A stretch of 64,000 bases of DNA from a virus, in IMG/VR virus record IMGVR_UViG_3300037826_000058, positions 1 to 64,000 of that record, one strand, 5' to 3'. The position numbers and the translations under genes were made by a program. This document shows, piece after piece, positions 31,077-38,561 of this stretch (the stretch's first letter is position 1; each line of letters begins with the position of its first letter). A model generated the notes under the pieces. That model worked only from the letters and a program-made list of their open reading frames with translations. It was not told where the DNA came from and searched no databases.

Positions 31077-31150
31077 GGGGCCTAGGCTAGAGGTAGCTAG
31101 GCTTAAACGACGGTGACGGTTCGCAAAGCGAATAACACCGCGCCCGATCT
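31077..31150 (+). repeat. 74-nt two-hairpin element, copy 2
   Basis: Hairpin A GCCTA (31080-31084)/TAGGC (31098-31102) with inner CTA-GAGG-TAG, where copy 1 has CCA-GAGG-TGG. Hairpin B CGGTG/CACCG (31111-31140) with TTCGC-AAA-GCGAA. It ends CCCGATCT, 15 bp before a promoter, the same setting as copy 1. Confidence 0.7.
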
Positions 31151-31165
31151 CTAGGAAAGTTTTAG

Positions 31166-31194
31166 TTGACATATTAACCCTGTTGTGGTAGTAT
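31166..31194 (+). promoter_or_regulatory. Promoter of the structured leader
   Basis: TTGACA (31166-31171), 17 bp, TAGTAT (31189-31194), with TATAAT at 31192-31197. Transcription would start within a few bases of the leader helix. Confidence 0.7.
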
Positions 31195-31207
31195 AATAGT
31201 AGGACAT

Positions 31208-31387
31208 TAACAGCCAAACTGGGCGCTATCAGACACGGGTGAGCAGGTCTTATCAGCCTGCATCAAACGTGCCCGATGCTCACAAACGGCAAGGCGGCCA
31301 CCGCATAAGCGGGTGGCGGGCCTGATAAACCCGCCACAGGCTCAGTCCCTAGAGTCGGGTTGCTGATAGCGCCTAGTTTGGTTGTTA
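31208..31387 (+). ncRNA. Highly structured leader RNA closed by a 25-bp helix
   Basis: Bases 31208-31232 pair with 31363-31387 over 25 consecutive pairs (two G-U). Enclosed are GCAGG/CCTGC (31243-31260), GTGAGC/GCTCAC (about 31239-31282), GCCACC-GC/GC-GGGTGGC (31297-31316 with one bulge) and GGCGGG/CCCGCC (31315-31335). It begins about 7 nt after the promoter and ends 3 nt before palindrome copy 5, upstream of the 441-residue coiled-coil gene. It could be a cis-regulatory aptamer, a packaging or decoy RNA, or a stable sRNA; no known class recognised. Confidence 0.75.
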
Positions 31388-31390
31388 GTT

Positions 31391-31407
31391 TGTAACATGA
31401 TGTTACA
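31391..31407. promoter_or_regulatory. Palindrome TGTAACATGATGTTACA (copy 5 of 7)
   Basis: Perfect 17-mer between the structured leader and the start at 31425 (17 nt). Confidence 0.8.
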
Positions 31408-31424
31408 TCAAAAGGAAAGGAAAG

Positions 31425-32750
31425 ATGATTATCCATCTGCCGGGAGAGGGAACACCCAAAAGCGAAAGTGCCGCAATAAGGTACGTCAAAGCCGCATCTC
31501 ATCGTTACGAGCGCACCCGCCGGCGGGCTATGGAGGCCCTGGAGTTTGGGGCGTCCATAAAAGAAATCGAAGAGGAGCGGGAAGAGTTACTCACCCGCAT
31601 TGAGGAGCTCACCCGCCGGTTTGTCGTGGTGGAGTGGGCCACCCGCCCAGAGAGCGAGCAGGGAAGGACGGGGTTCAAAAGAGCGGTCAAGAAGTCTTCG
31701 GGTGGGCACTACAACGACGTTGGAAGGGCAGTAGACCGAGCGTCCGCATATCACAACCATATTTGGTCACTAGAGGAAACCGTCGCACAAGAGGTTTCCA
31801 GGCGCGACATAGCGACCCAACACATGGAAAGACACCCTCAATCAATTCTTAACGCACGGGAAGAGATTGAGGAAATACGGTCTCGGATGCGGCAGAAGGA
31901 TTATTCGCCCCGCTATATGAAGACGTTACGGGGGCGCGTCCGGAACCTAAAAGAGAAAATTGAGGAGCTGCATGGGCAACTTAGGAACGCGCCCCAAGAA
32001 ATCCTGCTATACACCAAGAAAATCGCCTCGCTGAAAGAAATTCAAGCCCAAACAAAGGTCTTCGACGGAGAACGGTCAGAGATTGACCATCTCCGAGAAG
32101 AGGCGGTCAAGGCAGCCGAAGAGTGGGCAGCGCTAGAACAACCGTTGGAGAATGCCAAAGCCCTCCAACGGTTGCAAGAAGTCAACCGTGAAGAGGCCAA
32201 CAAAGTCATAGACGGTGCTTCCAGGGTGCTCCGGATAGAGCGCCCAGAGGACACAAAGGTTGTCAATATGGCAACCGATGTGAAAGTGACGGGCACCTAC
32301 TACAACGAAGTAACCTTCCAGACCTCGATGTCCATTGAGGTTCTGGGGGCACACCTAGAACCTATCCTGAAGGCCGTCAAGGAGAACAGCAGCCGTGGCG
32401 GTGGTGATGGTGAAAAGGACTTCGAGAAGGAACGGGAACTGGAGGTTGTAGACTGGGGGACAGTCTGGTTTGACCCCCAAGACTTGTGGGAAGCGCTGAA
32501 GCACCTAGGGGCCAACGACTCGGTAAGACTGGTTTCAAGCGACTTAAACACAGAGTTCGATGCCGTTATCCGCACCGGCAACCTGCGGGATTTCATCCGG
32601 GTCGCCAAAGGACAACGGCAAGGAGTGGAGGCCACCACCAACGAGAGTGGCGCCCTTGTATTCAAGGGCGAAACCGACGACGGGATGCGTTACGTAACGT
32701 CTTGGGTATCCCAAGACGAGGAACCCAAGGCAACAGTCACATTCAAATAA
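31425..32750 (+). CDS. Long coiled-coil protein, 441 residues
   Basis: AAGGAAAGGAAAG precedes ATG 31425. Residues about 15-260 are nearly continuous charged coiled coil with Glu/Arg heptads and a short break near 100. The C-terminal 150 residues form an alpha/beta domain with a Gly-rich hinge (SRGGGDGEKD, about 325-334). It looks like an SMC-like or structural scaffold but has no Walker motifs. Function unknown; it is the only gene governed by the structured leader. Confidence 0.65.
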   Translation: MIIHLPGEGTPKSESAAIRYVKAASHRYERTRRRAMEALEFGASIKEIEEEREELLTRIEELTRRFVVVEWATRPESEQGRTGFKRAVKKSSGGHYNDVGRAVDRASAYHNHIWSLEETVAQEVSRRDIATQHMERHPQSILNAREEIEEIRSRMRQKDYSPRYMKTLRGRVRNLKEKIEELHGQLRNAPQEILLYTKKIASLKEIQAQTKVFDGERSEIDHLREEAVKAAEEWAALEQPLENAKALQRLQEVNREEANKVIDGASRVLRIERPEDTKVVNMATDVKVTGTYYNEVTFQTSMSIEVLGAHLEPILKAVKENSSRGGGDGEKDFEKERELEVVDWGTVWFDPQDLWEALKHLGANDSVRLVSSDLNTEFDAVIRTGNLRDFIRVAKGQRQGVEATTNESGALVFKGETDDGMRYVTSWVSQDEEPKATVTFK

Positions 32751-32751
32751 C

Positions 32752-32785
32752 TTGACAAACCGCCCAAGATGTGTTATACTTGGGC
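32752..32785 (+). promoter_or_regulatory. Promoter with inverted repeat over the -10
   Basis: TTGACA (32752-32757), 17 bp, TATACT (32775-32780). GCCCAAG (32762-32768) and CTTGGGC (32779-32785) flank the -10, an operator-like layout. Confidence 0.7.
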
Positions 32786-32803
32786 AACAGAAAGGAGAGA
32801 GAC

Positions 32804-33244
32804 ATGGCTCATATATTTAAGACGCCGTTTGGGGTAAAAGTAGACAACCTTCTGAAAAGACTACGCCGGAAACGGCGACCCCACCCTACGGCACAAGACT
32901 GGTACGATAACAACACTTGCCCGGCGTGCGGGCGGGTGAACAACACGGGCAAACTGTGCCAGAACGTGACGCGCTGCAAACTGTGCGGCGCGGTTCAATG
33001 CCAGAATCCGGGTGGCACGTGCAAGCTGTGCGGGGTGGGTTTGCTAGCCGGGTACTACACCCACGATGACCCCTGCGATTATGCAGGGTGTGATAACGAG
33101 GGTGTGGCCCGTGGCAAACGCGGAAAGAAGCGGGTGTGTTGGAAGCACGCCCGACACCAGTATGGAGAGGATATACCGTCAGACGAAGAAGTCCAAGCCG
33201 CCATGCACACTTGGACGTGGAAGGAGGCCATCAATGAAGCCTAA
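32804..33244 (+). CDS. Cysteine-rich zinc-binding protein
   Basis: 146 residues from ATG 32804 (AAAGGAGAG upstream). After a basic N-terminus it carries CPACG, CKLCG, CKLCGVG, CDYAGC and CWKH, at least four metal-binding knuckles. Multi-zinc-ribbon phage proteins often bind nucleic acids or RNA polymerase. Not recognised beyond this. Confidence 0.6.
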   Translation: MAHIFKTPFGVKVDNLLKRLRRKRRPHPTAQDWYDNNTCPACGRVNNTGKLCQNVTRCKLCGAVQCQNPGGTCKLCGVGLLAGYYTHDDPCDYAGCDNEGVARGKRGKKRVCWKHARHQYGEDIPSDEEVQAAMHTWTWKEAINEA

Positions 33245-33524
33245 AAAAGACATAGACATCTGGGACATCCTCATAGACGCCACGATGAGGGTTACTATCA
33301 GAACCCTCTTGGAAAACAACGAGGAAATTGATAAAGGCAAATTGGTGAACGCCATTCGCCAGGAGGTCAGGGGAGCAATCCCCCGCCTGATGGATGAGTG
33401 GAGCGATATGCTAGAAGTCAACCTGAACGAGTTATGGCTACGAAGGGCGGTCAACATTCAAGCCCACGAGCTGGCCGCCCAGTCCATTCAAGTTTACCAC
33501 GAAAGGAAAGGAAAAGATGATTAA
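33234..33524 (+). CDS. Hypothetical helical protein, 96 residues
   Basis: ATG 33234 after GGAGG, overlapping the zinc-protein stop by 11 bp. All helical, acidic N-terminal half and basic C-terminus. Not recognised. Confidence 0.6.
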   Translation: MKPKKDIDIWDILIDATMRVTIRTLLENNEEIDKGKLVNAIRQEVRGAIPRLMDEWSDMLEVNLNELWLRRAVNIQAHELAAQSIQVYHERKGKDD

Positions 33525-34386
33525 GGAGCTCGAAAATAGGTTTCCTGAAACGCAGTTTATCCTAGACGAGGGCGGACTAGCCGCCATGCGCGGGGATGAC
33601 CACGCCGAAATCCCCGACCCCAATTTTTACGGCGACCTAGACGCACTGGCGCGGGAAATCCGACGCCAGTTTGATTCTCAGACCTTGGAAGAATACGTCC
33701 GGAACAAATACCCTAGCCCCAAACCGAACGACAGCGACTGGGAGTTTTACTCCCAGTGGGGCTACAACGAGTGGTTAAAACGACGGTTTAAGAAGAACCT
33801 GGAACAGCTATGCATCTTGCATAGCCATGAGCACAACATGACGCAAGCGGGGCAATTCCTTGAGGGGAAGGGGGCAGAATCCCTCAAGGGTTGTCCAATC
33901 GTTAGGGCGAGGGGGATTGTGTCCCGCTTCTTAATGGGACGCGCCCATAAGGGAAGCACGGGCATCGCCCTGTGGAAAACCGCAGAAGGTGAAGTGTTTT
34001 GCTGGTTCCCTTCAGCAGCAGGGATGCTTTCCAAGGTCGGGGTGATGGGCCTGTTTGACCCCGACGAGGTAGAATTCGTTGGGGAGCACTTCAAGGACAT
34101 CCAGCACCTTGAAAGTTTCCATAGCCCCGTGGGCATTGCCCACAGGTTCGAGACCCACGAGAAATTTGTCACGTTCCCCAACGACGACGAAGTTTACTAC
34201 GTGTTTAGGTCGCACGGGGACTATTGCCAGAGATACACCTTTTGGGTGGCCCCCGCCGAAGAGGGCACCACCGTAAAGTATCTTGTGCCCCAAGTATCGA
34301 AAGGGAACCAGAAGCAAAAGTATCTGAAACTCAAGGATTTCCCTCAAATTGAGGTGGTCGCCGACAAGGGGGAAAGAAAAGATTAA
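33517..34386 (+). CDS. Hypothetical protein, 289 residues
   Basis: It overlaps the previous gene by 8 bp. Helical N-terminal half rich in Asp/Glu/Arg, then a beta-rich half with aromatic and His-rich stretches (LCILHSHEHNMTQAGQF, VYYVFRSHGDYCQRYTFWVA). The clustered His could bind metal. No family recognised. Confidence 0.6.
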   Translation: MIKELENRFPETQFILDEGGLAAMRGDDHAEIPDPNFYGDLDALAREIRRQFDSQTLEEYVRNKYPSPKPNDSDWEFYSQWGYNEWLKRRFKKNLEQLCILHSHEHNMTQAGQFLEGKGAESLKGCPIVRARGIVSRFLMGRAHKGSTGIALWKTAEGEVFCWFPSAAGMLSKVGVMGLFDPDEVEFVGEHFKDIQHLESFHSPVGIAHRFETHEKFVTFPNDDEVYYVFRSHGDYCQRYTFWVAPAEEGTTVKYLVPQVSKGNQKQKYLKLKDFPQIEVVADKGERKD

Positions 34387-34583
34387 TGGAATATATAAAG
34401 GGTGAGTTTGACGATGAAAGAGGGGTGGCAAAAGTAGAGCTCACCGATGGAAGCGTCGGTGAATGGGACGGGACTTACTTTTTACCTTTAGAACCATCCC
34501 CGCTACGTTGCAAGTATTGCGGGGCGGACGTGGAGGAGTCCGCCCTGTGCCCCTATTGCGGGCACGACGTAGGGGCATACTAG
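34386..34583 (+). CDS. Small zinc-ribbon protein, 65 residues
   Basis: The ATG overlaps the preceding TAA (TAATG). The C-terminal RCKYCGADVEESALCPYCGH is a textbook zinc ribbon; the N-terminal half is a small beta domain. Confidence 0.65.
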   Translation: MEYIKGEFDDERGVAKVELTDGSVGEWDGTYFLPLEPSPLRCKYCGADVEESALCPYCGHDVGAY

Positions 34584-34592
34584 TAGCAACCG

Positions 34593-34615
34593 GCCCACCT
34601 TCGGGTGGGCGATCA
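34593..34615 (+). terminator. UUCG-loop hairpin followed by GATCA (GATC-type, copy 3)
   Basis: GCCCACC-TTCG-GGTGGGC, a very stable UUCG tetraloop hairpin, directly followed by GATCA, 5 bp before palindrome copy 6. Confidence 0.55.
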
Positions 34616-34619
34616 CGAG

Positions 34620-34636
34620 TGTAACATGATGTTACA
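34620..34636. promoter_or_regulatory. Palindrome TGTAACATGATGTTACA (copy 6 of 7)
   Basis: Perfect 17-mer (19 bp with flanks), 26 nt before the start at 34663. Confidence 0.8.
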
Positions 34637-34662
34637 CTAAAACCTAAAGGGAAGGGGAGTGT

Positions 34663-35718
34663 ATGGACGCCACAGCAATGAGAATCGAAGAGGTGTGCCG
34701 TGACCTTTACCGGCCCGTCACGGTGTTTGATATAGAACGTGGCCCACAGGCCACGACGTACTATATCAGCGCCGAAAGGCGCATCTTAGCAAGCGGTAAA
34801 CCCGGAAAACTAACACGCCTAAGCACACTGGGCCGCTACGCCGAGGACATCGGCGCGGCCTTGGGCGTGGCTGGTGTCCAAGTAACCGTGAACGGGCACG
34901 CCGCAATTATTGTGCCCAAGAAGCGGTCAGAAATAATACAACTTGAAAGCATCACTCCCCCCACGGGCTTCATTCCCATTGCCCTAGGGGTGGGCTTAGA
35001 AAATCAAACAGTGTCAGTTGACCTAGGGGGGAATGATCCCCACCTAATGGTCGCTGGGGCCACAGGTTCCGGCAAGTCGGTGGCGTTGCATAACGCCATC
35101 GGGCAACTGGCGGGGCGCTTCTCCCCTGACGAGTTAGGTTTCGTCTTCATCGACGTTAAGCGTGTCGAAATGGCGAGCTATCGCTATATGCCCCACAATC
35201 TGGCGCGGGGTAAGGCGATAGACACTGCCGAAAAAGCAGTAGAGGCGGTGAGTGCATTGGTAACGGAAACGGAAAGCCGTTACCAGAAGATGCAGCGCCA
35301 GGGAGCACGACACATTGCACAGATGCAAATGAAGCGTATTATCCTTGTTGTAGATGAGCTTGCCGACTTGCTCCTCTACGACAGGGGTTTAAGAAAAGAA
35401 ATCGAAGAAGCGCTAGTAAGGTTGGCCCAAATCGGACGGGCTGCTGGGGTTCACGTAATTGTTGCTACCCAGCGCCCCAGCGCCGATGTCGTAACAGGCA
35501 TCTTGAAGGCAAATATCCCCACCCGCATTGCCTTCAAGGTGGCAACTGGAGTAGACAGCAGGGTTATCCTTGACCAGTCCGGGGCTGAAAGGCTTCAGGG
35601 GGCTGGTGACGGGCTGCTGTTGAAAGAGGGTCAGTTAACACGCTTCCAAGGCGTGTTAGCTAAGCCTCAAGAATACGAGCGCCCTAGTTTTTTCAAGCGC
35701 ATCTTTGGGGGAGGATGA
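34663..35718 (+). CDS. FtsK/SpoIIIE-family DNA translocase ATPase (second copy)
   Basis: 351 residues. Walker A GATGSGKS (132-139), Walker B ILVVDE (227-232), sensor VIVATQRPSADV and an SRVILDQSGAERLQGAGDGL motif place it firmly in the FtsK core family. No membrane helices and no gamma domain, so it is a soluble hexameric motor. Plasmid Tra/FtsK-like and phage versions move or pump DNA. Unlike the copy at 6993 it keeps the Walker B Asp. Confidence 0.87.
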   Translation: MDATAMRIEEVCRDLYRPVTVFDIERGPQATTYYISAERRILASGKPGKLTRLSTLGRYAEDIGAALGVAGVQVTVNGHAAIIVPKKRSEIIQLESITPPTGFIPIALGVGLENQTVSVDLGGNDPHLMVAGATGSGKSVALHNAIGQLAGRFSPDELGFVFIDVKRVEMASYRYMPHNLARGKAIDTAEKAVEAVSALVTETESRYQKMQRQGARHIAQMQMKRIILVVDELADLLLYDRGLRKEIEEALVRLAQIGRAAGVHVIVATQRPSADVVTGILKANIPTRIAFKVATGVDSRVILDQSGAERLQGAGDGLLLKEGQLTRFQGVLAKPQEYERPSFFKRIFGGG

Positions 35719-35719
35719 A

Positions 35720-36061
35720 ATGAACAACATCGTCTACGAAATTAACGAAGACTGGAAAGAGCACTCTTGGGGGATGCTAGAATGGTTCCAAGCAAGCATA
35801 GAACCATTCAAGGATGACGCCCCCAGCACAGAACCGAACGACTATGACTATATTCAAGTTATACCTGATGAGTCAGCGTCGGCGTACCCATTCGGAAACG
35901 ACGGAGCACAGGGGTTCCGACACCGAGAAACAGGCTGGACGTTCCCCGACCATTGCAGACAAAACGGGGGACGCCCAGAATTATGGCACCAAGATGATAT
36001 GAACAAACCGCATCTATCAATTAATGGGCCTATCAGTAGTTTCATTGTGAGGGAACTATGA
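35720..36061 (+). CDS. Hypothetical protein, 113 residues
   Basis: GGGGGAGG precedes ATG 35720, 1 bp after the FtsK-like stop. Acidic, with tyrosine- and proline-rich centre; not recognised. It overlaps the next gene by 4 bp. Confidence 0.6.
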   Translation: MNNIVYEINEDWKEHSWGMLEWFQASIEPFKDDAPSTEPNDYDYIQVIPDESASAYPFGNDGAQGFRHRETGWTFPDHCRQNGGRPELWHQDDMNKPHLSINGPISSFIVREL

Positions 36062-36279
36062 TTGAAGAAAAGTGGGGTGAGAACTCAATAGCAATCCTAG
36101 ACGAGGAAAATCTAAACCCGGACGGTGAACCCATCATTCTAGCCATCGCTGACGCCGACCCAAGGACACTCCCTAGCGGTTTAGAGTATCCCCGCCGAAC
36201 ATTCAAGATTGAGATACGGACGGGGTGTCCAGAAAGCGTCCAAAAGAGATGCTTGGAATTCATTCGAGAACGAATGTAA
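36058..36279 (+). CDS. Hypothetical protein, 73 residues
   Basis: Beta-alpha-beta composition (SIAILDEENLNPDGEPIILA), coupled to the previous gene by ATGA. Not recognised. Confidence 0.55.
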   Translation: MIEEKWGENSIAILDEENLNPDGEPIILAIADADPRTLPSGLEYPRRTFKIEIRTGCPESVQKRCLEFIRERM

Positions 36280-36288
36280 AGGAGAAAT

Positions 36289-36552
36289 ATGTTTCAAGAA
36301 AAGATTCTCGTAAGCGGTGATTTACATCAAGCACAGAATAGTGCTTGGTACGGAAACGTTAGCATCACTGTCAAAGAATTCCTCGACGGTGGTGACCTGG
36401 ACATCAAGGAAGCGGTTGACAAATTTATAGCCGCCTATCCAAATGTGTTCGGTGAGCACGCACCGGTCTACAAGATGGAAATGACCGGCAGCACCCACTC
36501 GCTCAGGGAATTGCTAGTCGGATACCTAGAGCGTATTACCGAGGAGGAGTGA
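36289..36552 (+). CDS. Hypothetical protein, 87 residues
   Basis: AAAGGAGAA before ATG 36289. Alpha/beta; not recognised. Its TGA overlaps the next ATG. Confidence 0.55.
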   Translation: MFQEKILVSGDLHQAQNSAWYGNVSITVKEFLDGGDLDIKEAVDKFIAAYPNVFGEHAPVYKMEMTGSTHSLRELLVGYLERITEEE

Positions 36553-36983
36553 TGAAGAAATTACCGAACGGTCTAAGGGTCTTCAACGCCACACCTCACC
36601 CCGTCCGCTTTTGGCGAGAAGGGTGGGAGAAGCCAGTCGAAGTCAAACCCGACGAGGTTATATCAGCCGACGTTAAAGAGAAACTGGCGGGGTACATATC
36701 CTGCCCAACGTGCGGGCGCAAGGTAGAACACGAATATGACTGCCCAAACAACGTGCCTAGCACCCCCATCAAGACCGTAAAAACGGTCTTCAATCCCACC
36801 GACGCCGGAGGAGAAATCATCCGGCGGGCCAAAGAGGGTGGCGCTGACGTGATTGTGGGGTCTATTATCGCCGCCCAAGCGTACCCAGGGCAGGTGATCG
36901 CAATGACACCGGCCCCAGGATACGAACGCGTACCGCCCGCCCAAAAGCGGGTAAACCCGGATAAGTTTACTGTATTTGAGTAA
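36552..36983 (+). CDS. Hypothetical protein with TPHPV and zinc knuckle
   Basis: 143 residues; ATG 36552 preferred over GTG 36549 because of GGAGG spacing. N-terminal RVFNATPHPVRFW resembles the N-x-TPH-x-V/I opening of a widespread phage and actinobacterial protein family. CPTCGRKVEHEYDC is a zinc knuckle inserted at about 57-70. The C-terminal IVGSIIAAQAYPGQV is strand-rich. Function unknown. Confidence 0.6.
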   Translation: MKKLPNGLRVFNATPHPVRFWREGWEKPVEVKPDEVISADVKEKLAGYISCPTCGRKVEHEYDCPNNVPSTPIKTVKTVFNPTDAGGEIIRRAKEGGADVIVGSIIAAQAYPGQVIAMTPAPGYERVPPAQKRVNPDKFTVFE

Positions 36984-36994
36984 CCAACAAACAG

Positions 36995-37021
36995 GCCCCG
37001 CTCGCCCACAGCGGGCGGGGC
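36995..37021 (+). repeat. GCCCCGC hairpin, copy 1
   Basis: GCCCCGC (36995-37001)/GCGGGGC (37015-37021) with inner CGC/GCG. Nearly the same hairpin recurs at 37246-37274; each stands 13-19 nt before a start codon. Confidence 0.55.
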
Positions 37022-37040
37022 AATAGAAAGGGAGAGACAA

Positions 37041-37232
37041 GTGCCAAAAATTTCAATAGGAGATAAGGTCAGGATAAAGGAATCGCCCTTCGCAGAAGAT
37101 GAAGACCGAGTGCCTCTACCGGTAGATGAAGGATGGGAGGGGTACGTTGAGGCCAAAGGGGTTTGTGGATATACTTTCATAGTAGGCGGCTATGGCTTTT
37201 TCGCGGACGAGGTTGTCCGCGTAGAAGACTGA
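37041..37232 (+). CDS. Small SH3-like protein, GTG start
   Basis: 63 residues. GGGAGAG precedes GTG 37041. ISIGDKVRIKESPF and later Gly-rich strands suggest a small SH3/KOW barrel. Flanked on both sides by the GCCCCGC hairpin. Confidence 0.55.
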   Translation: MPKISIGDKVRIKESPFAEDEDRVPLPVDEGWEGYVEAKGVCGYTFIVGGYGFFADEVVRVED

Positions 37233-37245
37233 CAATTTAGCATAG

Positions 37246-37274
37246 GCCCCGCTCGCCCAACAAGCGGGCGGGGC
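37246..37274 (+). repeat. GCCCCGC hairpin, copy 2
   Basis: GCCCCGC (37246-37252)/GCGGGGC (37268-37274), 13 nt before ATG 37288. Confidence 0.55.
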
Positions 37275-37287
37275 AAAGGAAAAGAAC

Positions 37288-37485
37288 ATGATTCTTTCAG
37301 AAAACAAGTATCATTACATACAGGAGAACCGCTTGCTATGTGGTCTCCCCATTCCAAGGGGGGCAAACGGGCGAACGCTAATCGACAGAACAACCGTGAA
37401 AAAGCGTAGCGAACTTTTCCATGGAGAGATTTGCCCAAAGTGTCGCGCCCTCAAGAGTACCGCTGACCAAGTTATCTACCGATAG
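37288..37485 (+). CDS. Small protein with CPKC motif
   Basis: 65 residues; a Cys near residue 18 plus CPKC near 49-52 could bind zinc, resembling short phage proteins beginning HYI...LCG. It ends in TAC CGA TAG within a TCTA-CCGA-TAGA hairpin (37475-37486). Confidence 0.55.
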   Translation: MILSENKYHYIQENRLLCGLPIPRGANGRTLIDRTTVKKRSELFHGEICPKCRALKSTADQVIYR

Positions 37486-37486
37486 A
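37475..37486. repeat. TCTA-CCGA-TAGA mini-hairpin
   Basis: Contains the TAG stop of the upstream gene, as at 3345-3356; the next promoter starts 11 bp later. Confidence 0.35.
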
Positions 37487-37496
37487 CACGAGAAGC

Positions 37497-37525
37497 TTGA
37501 CAAAGCAAGGCGCTTGGTATATCAT
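37497..37525 (+). promoter_or_regulatory. Promoter with near-leaderless start
   Basis: TTGACA (37497-37502), 17 bp, TATCAT (37520-37525). The ATG at 37537 is about 5 nt after the expected transcription start, leaving no room for a Shine-Dalgarno. Confidence 0.7.
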
Positions 37526-37536
37526 AGGGGGTGATT

Positions 37537-37968
37537 ATGAAATGCGATTGCTGTTACGGTGAAGCAAGCAGGTTACATCTAGTTTACACGGGGTGTCCCT
37601 CCCAGGCATACGAGAGATATTGCACCCCGTGTTGGGAACCCCTCAAAGAGGACATCAAAAACACCACAGTGCCAAAAATTCAAGCAATATTGGACGCCTA
37701 CGAGGACACCACCGGTCACCCCTACTATAGGGCGGGTGACTTGGAAGACATCCGGTACGTGAAGGGTTGGTATCCTCTTCGCATTGGAAACCTAGGATTG
37801 AGAAGGGGGTTAGTAGGCTTTCCCTTCGAGGGGGCAATCATCGAGGTCAGTATCTCCAACCCCGAAGCAGCGCAAAAAATAATTCAAGAAGAGCAGAGAA
37901 TCCGAGAAGGCATGGTGCAAGACTATCACAACTTGTGCCATGCCTTTTCGCATTCTTGCGAAAGGTAA
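37537..37968 (+). CDS. Hypothetical protein with N-terminal zinc site
   Basis: 143 residues. CDCCYGEASRLHLVYTGC and CTPC form a treble-clef-like pair at the N-terminus; the rest is alpha/beta with a helical C-terminus (QKIIQEEQRIREGMVQDYH). Start context GGTGATTATGAAA is the same as at 39784. Not recognised. Confidence 0.6.
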   Translation: MKCDCCYGEASRLHLVYTGCPSQAYERYCTPCWEPLKEDIKNTTVPKIQAILDAYEDTTGHPYYRAGDLEDIRYVKGWYPLRIGNLGLRRGLVGFPFEGAIIEVSISNPEAAQKIIQEEQRIREGMVQDYHNLCHAFSHSCER

Positions 37969-37980
37969 ATTAAATATTAA

Positions 37981-38561
37981 ATGGGTGGCGGCCCTTATCA
38001 CGCCAGCTACACGGCGAAGCTGCTTAAACACCGTGACTGTCTCTGAAAGCATCCCTTGGGAATCTCCGATTAACCTGGGGTGTAGGTGCCAACTAATTCC
38101 TTTCGCTTCCTAGCGGGAGCGAGCCGCGTTGGTCAGCGCTTTTTCTCTCAAGGACTAGAGTGTTCCTCTTCGGTCTGAGAAAAAGTGAACCGAAAGTGTA
38201 GGGCGCTTCAAGCCCCCCCATATCCTCCAACTAGATGGGGTTCGCCACAGAAGGCGATACAAGCGAGTAGGGGTGCAATGCTCAAACGACCTCACTTTGC
38301 AACGAGCCTTGTGTCCGCTATGCCTAGAGCAAAATCAATTGGCGGGGGAGATGGTATAGGCGGCGATTCTTGCTTTTTGTTTGCAAGAGAATCTGGAATT
38401 GGGCACAAATATCGCAACCGCAAACTGCATGGGAGTGGCTTAGGTAATTGAATCCAAGGTTTGAAGGGAGCGGTATTAGTGACACGGGTGGGCATAAAAG
38501 AGATAGGTTATAGCCCGCCCGACAATCCAAGAGGGTATAGCAAAAGGATGGTAAGACGCCG
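37981..38561 (+). ncRNA. Large multi-helix non-coding RNA candidate
   Basis: About 580 nt with no convincing gene but many helices: CAGCT/AGCTG (38004-38022); ACACC/GGTGT (38028-38083); an 11-bp CGCTTTTTCTC/GAGAAAAAGTG (38137-38187); CCCCAT/ATGGGG (38216-38240); TCGCC/GGCGA (38242-38257); GATTCTTGC/GCAAG-AG-AATC (38365-38393); CGGGTGGGC/GCCCGCCCG (38485-38521). ATCCCTTGGG...GGTGTAGGTG and AAAAAGTGAACCGAAAG recall TnpB/Cas12f-type guide scaffolds. The total size recalls ornate phage RNAs such as GOLLD and ROOL. Identity unproven; ends approximate. Confidence 0.6.

Noticed and set aside
37981-38561. Firm call of a TnpB omega-RNA or Cas12f tracrRNA
   Set aside because: Similarity is by eye over short blocks, no effector or array is in the window, and helices continue beyond where a guide would start.
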